A stretch of 64,000 bases of DNA from Austropuccinia psidii (Eukaryota; Basidiomycota; Pucciniomycetes; Pucciniales; Sphaerophragmiaceae). The position numbers and the translations under genes were made by a program. Below, piece by piece: positions 35,301-46,800 of the stretch (position 1 is its first letter; each line of letters opens with the position of its first letter). The stretch is from positions 20,001,105 to 20,065,104 of the forward strand of contig JALGQZ010000013.1 in the NCBI GenBank assembly GCA_023105745.1. Direction: 5' to 3'. Under the pieces are notes generated by a model, which made no database searches, had not been told where the DNA came from, and saw only the letters and a program-made list of their open reading frames with translations.

Positions 35301-37400
35301 AATTATATTGATTTCATCACTTTCAGAGCTTTCTGACTCTTCTGTCTCTTTTTCAGAGTCAGATTCCTCTTCTTTGTCATTGTGGTTTTCTGTTTCCACA
35401 ATTTCATTAATCTTTGCTTTTTTAAGGCAATTATTGGCTAATTGTCCAATACCTCCACATTTATGGAATTTTCTTTGCTCATTATTGTTGGATGTATTGG
35501 GCTTAAAGGATTCTTTTTATTTATCTTTTTTGATAAATGGTTTATTTGGGCTTTTAATATCCAATTTTTTCCAAGTCCTGCCAATTTTTGTTCTTGTCAC
35601 TATATCTTCTAGTGCATTTATATACTCTTCTGTGGAGCATGGTTCTATACACCTGCTTCTTATGGCATGTTCTAGTTCCCCTCCACATTTTTTAAGTATT
35701 TTCATGTGCACCATCTTTTGTGACATTTCCGGGTACAGTGCATTAAGCCTTTCAACTTGTTTCAAGAACCAAGTTAAAGGTTTATCTTTCTCTGGGTCAA
35801 AGAAAGAGTTTTCAAATGCATTTTCTATCTTATACCTCCAGGCATCATTTGCCCACTTGGTGATTATTTCTTGTTTCCACCAAGACCAGGTATTTTTACC
35901 ATTTGTTTGTCTTATGCCACAATACCATCTTTTTGCAGATTTCTCAAACAATGAATGTAATCTTGCAGTGATTAATTCATCTGGTATAGCATAGTCTTCT
36001 TGTAACATGTCAATTGTTTTAATAAATGACATGTGGTCATATTCACCTTCTCCTGTGAATGTTGGCCATTCTTTCAATTGAGGTGCTTCTTTCATTAAGA
36101 CTTGGTTATTATCTTGGTGACTCAAGTCTGTTATGAAAGGATTTGACAATTCCTCTTTTGTTTTAACAGGGCTTCTTATATGAGAAAATGGTGTTGATAA
36201 CTTTGGCATATTTAAATTAGCCTCATTAATTTTGTCCATTTTTTCAGTAATAAGCCTTATTTCACTCTGAATATCATCTTTCAGATGCATTCTTGCTTCA
36301 TCACTTTTTTCCACATGGTCCAAAAGTAATTTTTGGTGTGATGAAGTCTTTTCTTCAAATTTTTCTACAGAAATACTTAATTTATTTAATTTTTCTGTAA
36401 GATTGTCAATACTCACATCATAATTGATTGTCAAAGTCTTGTCTTTGATATCTTTTATGTATTTATACAATTCTTGTTGTCCTTGTATTAATTTTTGAGT
36501 ATTGTCAATTAAATTCTTTGGTTTATTATTTTCAACAATAAACTTAATGTTGTCAATTTCTTTCTTGTTTTGCACAACAATTTTTTTTAAAGAAGATAAA
36601 TTGTTATTTATTTCTTGTAGTGATAATAAACTATCTTTAATTTCTTTTAGAGGTAATATACTATTTTTAATTGCTGTTAAAGTATTTACAACATCTTTGG
36701 ACAAGGTTATTTCTTTGGGAAATGAGGTTGTCTCATTCTTTGCTCTTCCTTTTCCTTGAATTCCATCAAGGTTCTGGCCATGTTGAAAACATTGTCCATA
36801 GCATCCTTTTGGATTCTTGGGATTCTGTAGCTTGGGGAGTATGGTTTCTTCCAATGCTTTTTCGTGTTCTTCTTCCCTTCTTGGGGAAGTGGGTTGGCTT
36901 GGGGCTTGCTGGTAGAAGCTACTGGGGCTTCTTCCTTGGTTGCCTTCCTCTTTTTGGCATAGTAGTCCTTGATTTTTTTGATTTGAGGTTTGGATGACAG
37001 TGGATTCCATCCATTGGAGTATTTCACTATCTCCTCCTCTTTGAGGAACTTTTTCAGGATATGCCAGGAGTTCATCACTCCTTGGTGTATTTGAGGCAAC
37101 ATTTCCCAATCTTTGTCCTTGTACACTGTGCAATACCGCTTGTACTGGCTCATGTAGATGTCTATTTGAGCTCTCTGAATGTGATTTGTACCTGTTTGAG
37201 TTACTCATACTTAGTTCCAATTCAGGCTCAGATATCATGGGCATTTCTGGGACTTGCCTTTGGGATAAGGCACTTCCTTGTGTGGATTCTGTTCCACTGG
37301 GGATATTGCCCTTTCTTTTCCCTTTTGAGGGATCAGTTCTACCTCTGAGTCCAGCTCCATCTGATTGGATGGAGTATTGGGAACCTCTTCTGGTAGTCAT
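32382..37400 (-). pseudogene. G3 gag-protease-RT-RNase H-integrase (upstream part)
   Basis: ATG at 37400 (MTTRRGSQYSIQSDGAG) opens gag down to a TAA at 35517. Coding continues in the same frame through a zinc knuckle variant (FHKCGGIGQLANNC) and protease (NMDTGAYCTCVG, ILGNDYL) to a TAA at 34812. A frameshift near 34700 leads to the long frame 34645-32750: RT ([11 protein letters not shown]), RNase H ([26 protein letters not shown]) and the integrase zinc domain ([27 protein letters not shown]). A TGA at 32750 (GGA in G1) precedes the catalytic core ([38 protein letters not shown]), which G1 cuts just after the glutamate. The rest is at 22019-19794. Confidence 0.92.
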
Positions 37401-37626
37401 AATTTGAATAATAAGATAAATCAAAGTATTTTAGAATAAAATTTCTTTTTATGGCAATTATAAAAGAGGTGCTCACCTTCAGAGTCTTGAATGGTGGGTC
37501 CTGGAAAGTCTAATTTCTTAGCTTTCTTTCTTTTAGTGATAACTGGTGTTGGAGAACTTTGACAAGTTTCTTCCACCAATCTCTCAACAGTAGCTTGGTT
37601 GTCTTCTGTTGGGTTATCTTCAAACA
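36707..37626 (-). CDS. G3 spliced accessory protein, overprinted on gag
   Basis: Same architecture as in G1. The leader exon 37626-37477 follows acceptor TTTTTTAG and ends TCTGAAG before donor GTGAGC, phase 1. It encodes FEDNPTEDNQATVERLVEET and KRKKAKKLDFPGP, a basic patch that could be a nuclear signal. The intron is 37476-37192 (285 nt), ending CTCAAACAG. Exon 2 is 37191-36707, phase 1, in the +1 frame of gag: HIQRAQIDIYMSQYKRY, HQGVMNSWHILKKFLKEEEI, NGWNPLSSKPQIKKIKDYY, APVASTSK, SYRIPRIQKDAMDNVFNMAR, then a stop. These align with IEIYQSQYKNW, GGWSPLSCK, APVASTSS and YRIPRLEPSAVDSVFNMAR in G1. Both exons are open with no stop. Function unknown. Confidence 0.72.
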
Positions 37627-38110
37627 CTAAAAAAGACAAATAAATATAAGTCTTTTTATAAGAAGTGTTATTTTTTGGCAAGATATGGCAATTTTCCACG
37701 TAGAAATTGCTTTTATATCTTTGAAAAATTGAAATAAATAAAGAAATGAATGAAAATGAATAAAAATAACTTTTTTATTGGTTTTTAATATTTTTTAATA
37801 TTTTTTTTATATTTTTTATTTTTAAAGAATAAAATAAAAAATGAATATGATTCTTATAAAATTAAATTATAATAAAATTATTTTTAATTTATAAAATATC
37901 TCTTTTAATCACTAGAGTCACTCAAAGAAAGTTCTTCCAAGTCTAAGGATGTGAAAAACCACGTGTAAGACAGTACAATTGCTTTCCAAATGCCTCAATA
38001 GCTTTTAAAATCAATAAAATATAAAATTATTATATAATTTTATGATTATAAATATAATTGATTATTGGATAAACCCAATTAGAATCTTTTTAAAGGTCTT
38101 TTAAGTAAAT

Positions 38111-38130
38111 ATCACGGCCAGGCCCCCAAA
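38111..38130 (-). promoter_or_regulatory. G3 primer-binding site
   Basis: On the element strand, TTTGGGGGCCTGGCCGTGAT follows the 5' LTR end CCTTACA directly. It is identical to the G1 site although the LTRs differ. There is a single copy only. Confidence 0.8.
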
Positions 38131-40156
38131 TGTAAGGTTTGACTATGAAACAATAAGTAAAAATTACTAATTTATTACTTATTGTACTCTGAATGTCCTT
38201 ATGAATTGAATAAATAAGATTAAAAATATAATAATAATAAATAATTATTATTATTATGGCATAAAATAATTATATTATTAAATAAATGTAATAATATAAT
38301 TTATATTATGAAAATATAATATAATAAACAAATATATTAATATAAAATAATTAATATATTTAAAAATCTGTTTATTCTTGTTACCAACAAATAATAAAGG
38401 CGTAAAAAATTTCTTTTTATTAATAAAAAACAATTAATAACAATAATATTCCTAATATTAAAGCTATGAATTAATATAAATACTATTTATATTAATTAAA
38501 GAATTATTAAGAGAGTAATAATAGAGAAATTATCATAATAAGAGAAAATAACCTACTTTTAAAACTTAATATAATAATTTTGAAATCTTTTACGCAAAAA
38601 AAAAATATAAATACAACTTTTTCAAATTGTATTTACAATAAAAATAAAGAAAATTACAAATTATTCTGGATTTTTACGTAGAAATGAGTTTTAGAGAGAT
38701 CTTTAAGAAAAACAATTAAATAAATGATTTAATCACGTCAAAATAGATGATTATAGCAAGGTGGTCTTTGGTCTCTTAATAATATAATACTTTTATATAT
38801 AAAGAATAAAGAAATTACCTTTGATTTAATTGTTTAATGTTTTTGATGCATCCGAGGGGAAAATAGAGTAAAAAGAGCTCTATTTATAGTAAATACCTCC
38901 CTCCTAGAGTCCAACAGGCTTCTAGTACACGTGTAGTGATCATATCCACTGGAATTGATCAATATTTTAAGGTTTGGAGATGATTACATCATTATCAAAC
39001 CATATTACATCATTATTACACCATTATTTAGAGTTATCACTATAACTCTAAAGTTGATGACATCAGAGGCTTGGCAGAACCCCAAATTTCGTGGATTTTA
39101 TGAGTTTTAATAATAAACTAATAGTATTCACCAATTTTATCACTCTTAAGACTGTTAAACTTAAATTAAGGTTACAGTGAGTGATCATAACTGCTCAAAT
39201 TAAGCTCAAACTTTGATCCTCAATAACTTTTAAGATTTACACGCTACAGCAATTCAGAGAGTGAATTCTGATAGCCTGGCATAACCTTATTATGCTGCCA
39301 AGAGCTTTTCATTACATCATCAAAACTTTAATTTTGATGATTTTTCTTGTAACTCATCTTTTCTGTTGAAATTCAATATTTTAAACTTCAAACCTTGATT
39401 TCACGGGGTTACACCCTGAATTTAATAATAAAAATTAAATCATTATTCACAAATGAACTAGTAGAATCCAACTGTATACTTTTTTTTAAGTTTGGACCAC
39501 TTTCACAACAAAGTGGTCAACAGCTCTGTTGATTTTTATCAATATTTCACATAGGTTTTAACCTTGTTTATAATTTTTAAAATGAAGTTCATAACTGTGT
39601 TCTTACAGTAATTACGTGGTAACTTTATTTTTGGTTCATCATTCTATCATGTATAGTTTAGGAGATATTAGCTATGATCCTTGAATATATGCGTTGACCA
39701 AAAAGTGCATATATTCAGGTTAATTCCTTAAGTATTAACTTTGGGAATTAGCTTATTAATTGTTTTATGTGTGGACTTTCGTGGGGAATCCACTGGTACA
39801 ATTCATTTCACATGTTGTTTCATTAGTTCTTGAGATAAATACGGTTTTATGGTTTTTATAAGGTATTATACCTTATAATTCATTAAATATTGACTTCACA
39901 GATATGCCATAAAAATGGTATATGTGTATTTTTCCATGAGGAATCCAATGGTATAATTTCTTTTACATGTTGATTCATTGGTTTTTAAGTTAAACCAATT
40001 TTTGTACCAATTTATGGTATTTTTTGTATATTTAAGTAATTATTTTGAATGTATAATTATTCTAAGTAATTTTAATATAATTTTATTAAAGGTATAATTA
40101 TTCTTAGTCTTTTTTGTGACCTTATTGGGTATGTGGTCATATCTCAAAGGCTCACA
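38131..40156 (-). repeat. G3 5' LTR
   Basis: 2026 bp, the partner of 17647-19675. On the element strand it begins TGTGAGCCTTTGAGATATG and ends CATAGTCAAACCTTACA. It is followed at 40157 by TSD GGTGT and a 21-bp scrap of G4 pol. Confidence 0.93.
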
Positions 40157-40177
40157 GGTGTAGTTATTTCTACTTCT

Positions 40178-40940
40178 CGTCACAGGGGCTCTTTGAAGTG
40201 AAGAGGGCCTGGCACTCAGTAAACTGGGACTCACTTATGGAGGGCTCAAGGATATGGAAAGATGGAATACACTTAAGAGTGTAAGGAATGAATTACTATA
40301 ATAAAAGATATGAGAAAAAGTAGCAACAAAGAAACATGAATAAGAAATAGAAGAGCCAACCACAAACAAGTCCAAGTCCACTGTTTTTACCTGTCAGAAT
40401 GGAAAGAGAAGGGTTAACAAGGATATGGCCACCCAACTCATACTGTACAGGCGAAGAGAGAAAATCCAAAGACTAACTTAAAATCAAATAATTATAATAC
40501 CCAAAATAAGGATAAGAATAATTATAAAATAAGAAATAAACTAAATTAATTAACTGGGGAAAAGTCCCCAGGGGGGAGAAAGAGGGGATGGTATATGTGA
40601 GAAACACCAGCCCTGATCCAGAGGAAGAATTTTCATGAGAGGATTGAATTATTGAATTGAGTCTGGCCAATACAGGTCTTGTACAGCTGTACAGAGCCCG
40701 TACAAAAGGTGTGGTGTATTTGAGTTATGATACAGTTTCATACTGGTGTATTGAAACCGTATTGGGTGAATCCAACCTGTACAGGTATTGACAGGCTGTA
40801 TTGATGTACCAAGCTGTATGCATGTTTCAGAATGAAGATTGCTGAAACTGAATGCTGATGCAGATACTGGATTTGATGATTTGAGGTGTTTGAGTGGGTG
40901 TATTGATTAATACCCTTACCCCTGGTGAGTGGTTGTTACA
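40178..40940 (-). repeat. C 3' LTR
   Basis: About 761-763 bp, a direct copy of 49664-50424 with scattered differences. It ends GTGGTTGTTACA on the plus strand and is preceded in element orientation by a purine-rich tract (CAAGAGGGGGATAC) at 40941-40954. Confidence 0.9.
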
Positions 40941-40954
40941 GTATCCCCCTCTTG

Positions 40955-41519
40955 AAACTGGTGAGCTCCTGAACACCATAATACCCTGCCACTGTTGAGT
41001 GGCATCTCAATATCCCCACATTTTTTTCAAAAATTTTCTTTTTAATTTTCTTTCCCTCTTGCCCATTATCCTGAAAATCCTTCTTCACTTCTTCTCTGTC
41101 AAATTCAATTGATTCCCCCCTTTTTCCAAGTTTTGGCTAAGTATTCCACTTTGAAATATGGTTTTTCTTGCTTCTGATTCAATCCATCTTGACCTTGGAA
41201 TGTGGCCTTGGGATATATCCCAAAATGATGGCCACTGAGCTCTTGTGCTCAAAAAATGATGCCCAATGAGTATATGAAGTGTACTCATTGGGCAAGGCTT
41301 AATCCAATGAAATCTTGAAGAACTTTCCTCCAAGGGGTCTTGTCCCCATTTTCCATGGAAATGGCCTCAAACAGCCCTTAAAAGCGTTTTTGGGCTGTGG
41401 CCTCTTCCCTGATGAATCTTGATATTTTTGATTTTTTATGGCCTTTTGGGCCTTTTTGGGTGCTTTGGTGATTTTGGTCATTTCATGATTTTTTGGCCAT
41501 TATTAGCCATTTTTCGTCT
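40955..41519. other. Element C region between the antisense gene and the 3' LTR, no gene seen
   Basis: Only short shadow frames are present. It probably forms the 3' untranslated part of the retroelement transcript and the upstream region of the plus-strand gene. Confidence 0.5.
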
Positions 41520-41580
41520 TTGTGGTCCTACGGCCTGCGGACCGTACGCCGCGGTCCGCGGTCCGTGGGGGCTATTGGAG
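41520..41580. repeat. GC-rich palindromic island
   Basis: A short stretch dominated by G and C (GCGGACCGTACGCCGCGGTC and neighbours) stands out from its AT-rich surroundings. It contains an 8-bp inverted repeat, GCGGACCG with CGGTCCGC, and a tandem CGGTCCG pair. It lies about 180 bp upstream of the first Met codon of the antisense gene. Confidence 0.75.
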
Positions 41581-41757
41581 GCCCCCTGGCCCAAGGCCAA
41601 ATTTTCACCATATATGGCCTGGACCCATTGGTGGGTTCCAGGACCATCAAGATCCTGGCCTCCCCAAAGTTGCAGGGGAGGCCCTGGGTGATGAGTTCAG
41701 CCCCAAAGGGGTATGATCCTTCACCTAGAGGCTTTGAGGGGGGGACATAATTTAGTT

Positions 41758-43091
41758 ATGGCCCCCATTTCCTTGAGGTCAAATCTTTTTCTTGATATGG
41801 AGTGGATTGATTCTGACGTCTTGAATCTTCTGCTTGCATATTCTTCAGTTATGAGTTCCAAACTGACTGAACTCACTGAATCTTCTCCTTCTGCACCGCC
41901 ACCGTCTGTTCTTCGTGGTTCTGGCGTCTTCAGTCAATTGTCCCCCCCTTCCATGGCGTCTTCTGGTCATTTTGATCCCTCCCAAACTTATGATGGGTTC
42001 AGAGCAGTTGAAGTTCTTGATCCTGCCTGTACTGAATGTTTGGCCAAGGGTAAGGATTGCTTTCAACATTACAATCCTCAATCATCAAAATTCCACTTTT
42101 TCTTCATTCGGAAGAAACCATGTTGTTGTACTGGGTCAACTTTGTCCAACCTCAGGAGGCACTTATGGAGCAGGAAAGATGGGCCTTATGGGAAGGAATT
42201 CCCCATTCTGGAGGAACCTACTCCTGATGCAACCTCAGGATTTTCTCAATGTTAGTGATTTGCATATCCTGATTGAATTAGTACGGATATTTTGATGTAG
42301 TGACTGGTTCCAGGCAGAGGAATGTGGCCAGGTGGACTAATGTTGCAGGGCGCATTCCAATCGGTGGTAGGCCCATACATTACAGTTCAGAAATCCCAAT
42401 CTCAAGGACCAATACTGATGGAGTAGTGAGGGTAGTGAAAAAACTAAGAAGAATTGTTGATCCCCCAACAGATTTAGATGCTGAAGGAAGTGATGAGTTG
42501 GATGTTGAAGAAGTTGAAGTTGTTCCTCATTCAGTTGGCCATCCATCCAGCAATTCCTCTTCTAAACCTCTTGCCAACACTAGATTCCAAAGCCAAATTA
42601 TTCCCAGCACTCCCAGAACTTTCCAACCAATGCTTGCTTCCATTCCTACAACCCTTCCTCCTCCTTCACCAATGACTTCCCACACCACCAGGCCTTCCTT
42701 GAATCCAGCAGTAAGACCATCACCAGTTCAACAACCTAGAAACTCACCCATAGCCACCTCCCATCAACTCCAACCTGTGGCCAGCTCCAGCAGAAGAAGA
42801 GATGGATTTTCCCCTTTGCCGTTTCCTGCCACTCAAGTTTTTCAAAGAAGAGAACATTGGCCTATCTGGGTTACAAAAGAAATTCCCAATGCCGCTAGTG
42901 AAAATCAAGATGCTGTGGCCAGATTGTTCAGGAGGGTTGATAGAAATAGCAGAGAGGTGATTATGTATGCCAATGATAGGACTATTCCAGGTACTGTTTC
43001 TGAAGAGATGGCTGCAAAACTTGCCTGGTATGAAGATGAGTTGATAAATTATTTACAGAGAACTTTTGATGATTTGGGTAAAGATAACTAG
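41758..43091 (+). CDS. Spliced gene antisense to element C, Cys-containing N-terminus, unknown function
   Basis: Exon 1 starts at ATG 41758 (MAPISLRSNLFLDMEWIDSD) and ends at 42250. The intron 42251-42300 is 50 nt (GTTAGT...ATGTAG). Exon 2 runs 42301-43091 and ends DDLGKDN-stop. The join is phase 1 (codon T/TG). The N-terminal half has a Cys cluster, CTECLAKGKDC. A following segment (KFHFFFIRKKPCCCTGS) looks like a second such cluster in which cysteines became Phe. The motif LRRHLWSRKDGPYGKEFP follows. The C-terminal half is Pro/Ser-rich, then basic and acidic (NRSREVIMYANDRTIPGT, SEEMAAKLAWYEDEL). I recognise it only as a repeated hypothetical protein of rust genomes. It is open over about 430 codons inside a decayed element. 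Antisense ORFs are known in some plant Ty3/gypsy elements, but homology to them is not implied. Confidence 0.75.
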
Positions 43092-43339
43092 TTTTCCTTT
43101 TCCTTGTTTGTGTTTGGTTTGACTTCTATCCCTACTCTTACAAATACTGAAAAATGAAAAAATAATGGAACCTCCCAATACATGATTTGGGAGGGGATGC
43201 TGCTGCTTTAAAGAAATAAAAGAAAGGAAATTATACAATTAAAGAAAGGAAAAAATAAAATAATAAGAGAAAAATGAGAGTAAAGAAAAGAAATAAAGAA
43301 AAATCCTGATGGTTGGTCCTTCTTGTGGTGAATTGCTTG

Positions 43340-43845
43340 ATTCTGACCAAGAAGTGTCTAAAAAATGCAAACCAAGCATTTGATGCTCACAGAGTGGGCA
43401 AGGTAATGTTTTACAAGAAGTAGAACCCTCAGGGATGCATACCAGGAGTTGGAACTTACTTTCATAACTTCCACTCCCCACCAAGCACCATAAAATTGAA
43501 AAGAATTGCCATAAATGACTTCTGAAATGAATTGCCATAAATGACTTGAAGTAATGAAGGTCTTGAATTATGATGATTGGCATAAATGAAATGATAAATA
43601 AGAGAAAAGAAAAGAAAAATAAAGAAAGAAACATTTGGCCATATCTTGATAAGGTCCAAATCGGAGGGTATTGGTGTTGTATGCTTCCTGGACCTGTTCA
43701 AAGAATTGACAAGTGCTCACAAAGTGGCCAATGTGATGCTTACAACAACATTTGGGTAGAATACCCCCTTAAAGGTGCATGCCAGGAGAGGAACTTACTT
43801 TCATAACTTCTTCTCCCCACCAAGAACCATAAATCAAACTCTTGA
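43340..43845. repeat. Imperfect tandem duplication downstream of element C pol
   Basis: Two copies of a roughly 120-bp segment (TTACTTTCATAACTTC...CTCCCCACCAAG..CCATAAA) are offset by 339 bp (for example 43461 and 43800). Between them, the 26-bp unit GAATTGCCATAAATGACTT is itself doubled near 43500-43545. No coding frame is preserved. Confidence 0.6.
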
Positions 43846-43849
43846 GGTA

Positions 43850-46800
43850 TTTGGACCAGGCTTGTCTGGATACAATAAATGGAAATCCTTGACAAGATCT
43901 GGTGAGTTGGTAAGGTTTGAAGCTGGTTCCCAAGTAGTTCTTTCTGGGTCTTAATTGAATCCTTTCCACTCTACAAGATACCATAATTTACCTCTTTTGA
44001 GTTTTGAGTCCAGAACCTGAGCCACTTCCCATTCTTCTTGCTCCTCCACTAGGATTGGTGGTGGTGGCGATTGATGTCGATTTGGGATAGTTGAATGCTT
44101 GACTGGTTCTAATAAGGACACATGAAAGACAGGGTGAACTGACTTCCATTGCTGAGGCAACTTGAGGTGATATGCATGGCTGCCAATCTTCTCCATAACT
44201 TCAAAAGGTCCCAACCATCTTTCTGATAACTTCTTGGTGGGTCTTGTGGTCTTGATGTTCTTGGAGGATAGCCATACTTTGTCCCCAGGTTGGAAATTAG
44301 GTGGAATTGCCCTATTTCTATCTGCATAATTCTTGAATCTCCTTATTGCTGACTCTAATTCCTCTTTGACAACTTGCTGTACTGATTGGAGTTTTGTTGA
44401 TAACTTTCCAGCAGGTGAGTCTTGAGAAATATGGATTGAGTCAAAGCTGGGATTTCTTCCATAAATGGTGAAAAAAGGTGATTGCTTGGTTGATGAATTT
44501 TCTGCATTATTATACGCAAATTCAGCCAGAGGGAGTCAGGTGTACCAGTCATCTTGATGATAGCTGACATACATCCAAAGGTACTGTTATAGTATCTGAT
44601 TTACCCTCCCTGTCTATCCATCTGTTTCAGGATGAAAAGCAGTACAAAGATCTCTTTATATCTTGAGCTGCTGACATAAGTGAGTCCAAAATGATGAAAC
44701 AAATAAAGATCCTCTATCACTGACAATACTGACTGGAAGGCCATGCTTGGAAAATACATGAGTAATGAAAATTTGAGCTAAGTCCAGAGTAGTGATTGTT
44801 CCATAAGTTGGAATGAAGATTGCCATTTTTGAGAACCTGTCCACAACTACTAGAATTGAGTCAAAGTTGTTTGACAAGGGCAATTGAGTGATAAAGTCCA
44901 TTGATAATGAATTCCAAGGACCAGACAGATTTGAAAGAGGCTTGAGTAATCCAAACTTCTTGTGATGAATGTTCTTGTTTCTTGAACATTGCTGACATGA
45001 GGACACATAGTCCTTGATGAATTGATTCATGCCAGCCCAATAAAATTCCCTCTTGATGAGCTTGAGGGTCTTCTCCTGGCCAGGATGGCCAGCCAATGGT
45101 GAGTCATGACCCTTTTGAACAATATTGACTTGAAGTTCTTCATTGCTTGGGATTACCATTCTATCTTTGAATAATAATATCTTGGCTTGAGGCTCAAGAG
45201 AATAATCTGGAACTGATTCACCTCTTGCTAGTTTCTTGAGTATTTCTTTATAGTCTTTGTCTTGCCATACTTCTTTTTGAATCTTGTCCACTAAATCTGA
45301 GAAAATCTCCACTTTGATTGAGAAGAATATTGACTCTTGAATTCCATCTTGCTTAAGTACTTGATGAAAATTTTGAGGATTCTTCCTGATGAAGTCCACC
45401 CCCCTCTCTGGGTACACGTTGTCCCAACGTCACAAGGCATCTGGTAAAGTGGCCAGCCTGCCTGGGCAGTAAGTGATAGTGAAATGAAATTCTGAGAGAA
45501 ATTCAGCCCAACGGGCCTGACAAAAAGTAAGAACTTTGGAAGACATGAAATGCTGCAAGGAAGAGTGGTCTGTCAAGACCTCAAAGGAATTGGAAAGAGA
45601 AAGAAGAAATGCTCTCCAGCGCTTGAGAGCCCAAACTATTCCAAGGAGTTCCTTGTCATTAATTTCATAGTTCAGCTCAGCTGGGAGAAGCTTGCAACTA
45701 TCAAATGCAATGGAGTGCTTTCCTGAGTCATTCACCTGACTCAGTACGGCGCCCAATGCATAATCAGAAGCATCAGCCTCTACAATAGTAGTTAGAGATG
45801 GATTGAAATGGGATAAGATAGGAGCAGAGGTGAAAGCTTGTTTGAGTACTTGAAACTGACTAAGAGCTTCCTCTTGAAGATGAAAGGAGAATCTTTTTTA
45901 AGGAGGGAAGTGGGAGAAGTGATTTTTTTAGAATAGTTTTTAATGAAACAACGATAAAAATTGGCAAAGCCAAGAAAAGATTGAAGGGCCTTGATGTTTT
46001 TGGGCTGAGGCCAATGGAGGATTTGCTGAACTTTTGAAGAATCCATCTTGAGGCCATCACTTGAAACAACATAGCCCAAGTATTCCACGCTTGAGGCATG
46101 GAATACACACTTGGAGGCTTTGGCAAAAAATTATTCTCTCTGAGTCTTTGGAGGGCAGAGGTCACATGTTTGACATGTTCTTCCTCAGAACTTGAGAATA
46201 CCATAATATCATCTAGATAAACCACAACAAACACATCCAAGAAATCTGCAAATCTATCATTCCCAAGATTTTGGAAAGAAGCAGGAGCATTGGTCAAACC
46301 AAATGACATGACCAAATACTCATAACTACCATATTTTGTTCTAAAGGCAGTTAAGTGCTCATCCCCCTTTTTGATTCTCAGAAGGTTATATGCACCACGC
46401 AAATCTATCATGGAGAAGATAGTGGAACCATTGAATACGGTGAGGAGCTGGTTCATAGGAGGAAAAGGGTATCTGTTCTTCCTAGTGACAGCATTGAGTT
46501 TATGGTAGTCAACACACAAACAAAGACCTCCATCCTTTTTCTTGACAAAAAGGACAGGTTCTCCTGTTGAAGAGGAGCTTGGTCTAATGAAACCTTTCTC
46601 TACATTCTCTGAAATTTAGGCCCGTAGTGTTTCTGACTCTTGATTTGATAAGGAGTAGATAACACCAATTGGGGGTAGAAGACCATCCAATTCAATATGG
46701 TGATCACAGGCGCGGTGTGGAGGAAGTTCCTCTGCTTTAACCTTGGAGGATACATCCAAATATTGGTGATAAGCAGCAGGGACAACCTTCAACACAGTTT

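Larger units (their letters stand above)
17647..40156 (-). mobile_element. G3: gypsy chromovirus inserted in G4, split by D1 and G1
   Basis: Two LTRs of 2029 bp (17647-19675) and 2026 bp (38131-40156) bound the element, with TSD GGTGT (17642-17646 and 40157-40161). In element orientation the LTR begins TGTGAGCCTTTGAGATATGA. The primer-binding site is 38111-38130, and a G-rich polypurine tract (GGTGGTAGGGAA) abuts the 3' LTR. The LTRs differ at dozens of positions by eye, more than those of G1, which fits G3 being the older host of the G1 insertion. The coding region runs 37400 to 32382, is interrupted by G1, continues 22019-21565, is interrupted by D1, and ends 20126-19794. Confidence 0.92.

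Noticed and set aside
40040..40234. Short minus-strand frame across the G3 LTR, G4 scrap and C LTR
   Set aside because: It spans three different elements, so it cannot be an evolved gene.
42337..42546. Minus-strand frame opposite the antisense gene of element C
   Set aside because: It is short and without motifs. It is the complement of the Ser/Pro-rich plus-strand exon, which has splice sites and a long open frame.
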